6,558 nt of DNA from NCBI GenBank assembly GCA_016208345.1, contig JACQYG010000103.1, forward strand, positions 1-6,558, given 5' to 3'. The DNA is from Chloroflexota bacterium. GTDB taxonomy: Bacteria > Chloroflexota > DTOL01 > JACQYG01. The stretch's first letter is position 1, and each line of letters begins with the position of its first letter. Positions 5,102-6,558 of the stretch are shown here, in pieces. The position numbers and the translations under genes are program-made. A model generated the notes under the pieces. That model made no database searches and was not told the DNA's origin. It saw nothing but the letters and a program-made list of their open reading frames with translations.

Positions 5102-6166
5102 TCACGTTGAAGCCGCCAGTTCCTTAGCCTGCTCGATCCATTCCTCCACCCTGGCCAGTCGGCCTGCATCACCCAGGATCTGGCGCAGCTCCTCGGGCGT
5201 GCTTGCGGCCAACTGGGCAAAGGTTTGGATCCCAGCCTCGTTCAGGCGCCGCTGCATGCCGGGACCGATCCCCCGGATGGCCGTGAGATCATCGGGGGCC
5301 ACCTCTTCCGCTACCGCTTCCGGGGGTGCCTCCACGCGTGGCGGTGGGGGCGGTGCCTCTTCTACGGGCGGTGGCGGTGCCACGACCTTCGCGACCGGCG
5401 GCGGTGGGGGCGGCGGGGCCGGCGGCTTCCCGGCCCGGCGCTGCTGCATGGGCGCGGTAAAGCTGCTCCACACCTGCCGGGCCTCGCCTAGCTCTGCCTG
5501 CAACCTGCTGCGCATCTCGGCCACATCCGAGGCCAGGCCGGCGCGATCCTCAGTCAGGCGCTGGCGCTGCTCTTCGGCCATGGCCTGATGAGCCGCATCG
5601 AGCTCCTTCAACAAAGCCGCCACATCACGGCGCAGCCCGTCTACATAGTCCCCTAGCCGCTGGCGCTGCTCGGCAGCCATCGCTTGGTGAGCCGTCTGGA
5701 ACTCGTTGAACATGGAAACCGTGTCGGATTTCAGCGTAGCCACGTACTCGGCCCGCCCTTGGGCATCCTCAGCGGCCTGGGCCCGCCGCGCTGACTCTTG
5801 CTCATTCAGACGCGCCCTGAGTTCAGCGGCCATCTGCCGATTGCCCGCGTGCGTCTCCTCCATGAAGGCCGCCGTGTCAGCGGCCAGGCCGGCGCGATCC
5901 TCAGCCAGGTGCTGGCGCTGCTCAGCAGCCATGGCCTGATGAGCCGCATCGAGTTCCTTCAACAAAGCTGCCGCGTCACGACGCAGCCCGTCTACATAGT
6001 CCCCTAGCCGCTGGCGCTGCTCGGCGGCCATGGCCTGGCGGGCGACGTGGAATTCGCCCAGCTCCTGGGCCGTCGCGTGGCGGATAGCGGCCACCGCCTC
6101 CATGCGGTCGTCGTAAGCCCCAAGGAAGTCTTGGCTTAACCGCCGCATTTCATCGGGCAATGCCAT
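5102..6166 (-). CDS. gvpC: GvpC-like repeat protein with proline linker and C-terminal helix-hairpin-helix domain
   Basis: This 354-residue protein has three parts. Residues 1-240 are an Ala/Glu/Gln/Arg-rich helix with GvpC-type repeats around 'QAMAAEQRQRL'. The repeat methionine or its equivalent falls at 46, 79, 112, 130, 163 and 196, so the period is exactly 33 except for one 18-residue step. A 33-residue period is the hallmark of cyanobacterial GvpC, which clamps the outside of the GvpA wall and strengthens it. Residues 247-290 are a Pro/Ala/Val/Glu linker with runs of 5-8 prolines. Residues 292-350 form a helix-hairpin-helix domain (DDLTAIRGIGPGMQRRLNEAG, then TFAQLAASTPEELRQIL), of the type used to bind DNA or protein. 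The start ATG at 6166 has a perfect TAAGGAGGTGA site. It lies 174 nt after gvpA. GvpC by repeats and position is well supported; the role of the HhH tail is unknown. Confidence 0.85.
   Translation of the reverse strand: MALPDEMRRLSQDFLGAYDDRMEAVAAIRHATAQELGEFHVARQAMAAEQRQRLGDYVDGLRRDAAALLKELDAAHQAMAAEQRQHLAEDRAGLAADTAAFMEETHAGNRQMAAELRARLNEQESARRAQAAEDAQGRAEYVATLKSDTVSMFNEFQTAHQAMAAEQRQRLGDYVDGLRRDVAALLKELDAAHQAMAEEQRQRLTEDRAGLASDVAEMRSRLQAELGEARQVWSSFTAPMQQRRAGKPPAPPPPPPPVAKVVAPPPPVEEAPPPPPRVEAPPEAVAEEVAPDDLTAIRGIGPGMQRRLNEAGIQTFAQLAASTPEELRQILGDAGRLARVEEWIEQAKELAAST
5532..6031. repeat. Long direct repeat within the GvpC-like gene (351-nt offset)
   Basis: The segments 5532-5680 and 5883-6031 are near-identical, offset by 351 nt (117 codons). 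They encode the two pairs of repeat units containing LGDYVDGLRRD and ALLKELDAAHQAMA. The other units are much more diverged, so this pair reflects recent duplication or gene conversion within the repeat array. Confidence 0.85.
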
Positions 6167-6170
6167 GAGT

Positions 6171-6180
6171 CACCTCCTTA
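6171..6180 (-). promoter_or_regulatory. Strong Shine-Dalgarno site of the GvpC-like gene
   Basis: TAAGGAGGTG on the minus strand is almost fully complementary to the anti-Shine-Dalgarno end of 16S rRNA and lies a few nucleotides before the ATG at 6166. It fixes the start and suggests efficient translation of the GvpC-like protein. Confidence 0.85.
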
Positions 6181-6200
6181 GTTCGCATCGGTTGCCCGCC

Positions 6201-6317
6201 GACCGCCGCTTCTGGCAGATGGCTCATGGCTGATAGCTGATAACAGCCCGCCGTCTACCATCTGTCATTGGCCATCTGCTATCTGTCATCCGCTATCAGC
6301 CAGAAAGGGCGGCGGTC
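6201..6317. repeat. Large imperfect inverted repeat in the gvpA-gvpC spacer
   Basis: The outer arms GACCGCCGC (6201-6209) and GCGGCGGTC (6309-6317) pair perfectly. The stem continues as TTCTGGC (6210-6216) with GCCAGAA (6299-6305) after a 3-nt bulge. The interior holds several related CATCTG/CAGATGG and CTGATAG/CTATCAG words that can pair further. No T-run follows on the minus strand. Its place between a shell gene needed in great excess and gvpC suggests a partial attenuator or mRNA-stabilising structure; that role is inferred. It may also be a mobile dispersed repeat. Confidence 0.75.
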
Positions 6318-6340
6318 AGCGGACGGTGAGCGGCGGCCAT

Positions 6341-6556
6341 CTAGGCGGGCGCTGCGGCTGCCGCCGTGAGGCCCACGGCCTCGGCGTACTTCAGATAGGT
6401 ATCCACGCCGGCCACGACTACCCGGGCCTCGATGGCCAGGAGCTCGATGCCGACCAGGGATATGCGGACCCAGGCATCAATGACGATGCCCTTGTCCAGG
6501 ATCCGGTCCACCACCTGGGCCAGGCTGCTGGACGCAATTGCCTTCTCGACTGCCAT
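6341..6556 (-). CDS. gvpA: Gas vesicle structural protein GvpA
   Basis: This complete 71-residue protein is the major gas vesicle shell protein. It starts [20 protein letters not shown] and continues with the strongly conserved [18 protein letters not shown] and [20 protein letters not shown], ending in an Ala-rich tail ([10 protein letters not shown]). The order helix, two hydrophobic beta strands, helix is that of GvpA, which packs into 4.6-nm ribs to form the gas-permeable, water-excluding wall. The length is normal for GvpA, and the absence of a C-terminal extension argues against GvpJ or GvpM. The ATG at 6556 is 2 nt from the right edge, so its ribosome binding site and promoter are outside the window. 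It is the first visible gene of the minus-strand series, followed by the hairpin spacer and the GvpC-like gene. Confidence 0.98.
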   Translation of the reverse strand: MAVEKAIASSSLAQVVDRILDKGIVIDAWVRISLVGIELLAIEARVVVAGVDTYLKYAEAVGLTAAAAAPA

Positions 6557-6558
6557 TG

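Noticed and set aside
4911..5105. GTG-started 64-residue frame with a GTGA overlap to the GvpC-like stop
   Set aside because: The overlap is suggestive, but the product is mostly translated palindrome (DFRFPIVEGRIENRES) and low-complexity sequence, with no ribosome binding site.

Overview
The window is part of a gas vesicle (gvp) gene cluster. Every gene I can support lies on the minus strand, so the cluster reads from the right edge to the left. The identification rests on four recognisable families: a near-textbook GvpA shell protein (6556→6341), a GvpC-like protein with 33-residue repeats (6166→5102), the AAA+ ATPase GvpN (3927→2989) and a GvpF/GvpL-family protein (611→left edge). A GvpH-like Hsp20 protein (2264→1737) fits the same context. 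The host cannot be named from this window. It is a GC-rich bacterium whose spacers hold AT-rich, CG-containing palindromes (CGATTTTCGA and TTCGAAT types) and CTGATAGCTGAT-type repeats. That style reminds me of Chloroflexota or Planctomycetota environmental genomes, but this is an impression.

Layout in the direction of transcription. First comes gvpA, then a spacer of about 170 nt holding a large imperfect hairpin, then the GvpC-like gene. The latter adds a proline-rich linker and a C-terminal helix-hairpin-helix domain to the usual repeats. A gene-free spacer of about 300 nt follows. It carries a dispersed palindrome and a convincing sigma70-type promoter (TTGACA, 17 nt, TACGAT) lying next to an inverted repeat. 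This promoter should drive the second block: an unrecognised gene disrupted by an imperfect 112/109-nt tandem duplication that shifts the frame; gvpN; a small coiled-coil protein that nearly overlaps gvpN; a 70-residue arginine-rich protein that shares its upstream region with a palindromic repeat; the GvpH-like Hsp20 gene; an HExxH-containing putative metalloprotease-like protein with a heptanucleotide repeat inside its coding region; and the 5' part of gvpF/L.

How the parts work together: GvpA forms the ribbed gas vesicle wall and the GvpC-like protein probably stiffens it from outside. GvpN is the ATPase that helps the bicones grow into full cylinders. The Hsp20-like and GvpF/L proteins are assembly factors that keep hydrophobic GvpA from aggregating and help nucleation. 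The unrecognised genes sit inside the same apparent operon and are candidates for lineage-specific gas vesicle accessory proteins. gvpJ, gvpK, gvpG and gvpS are not seen here and may lie outside the window.
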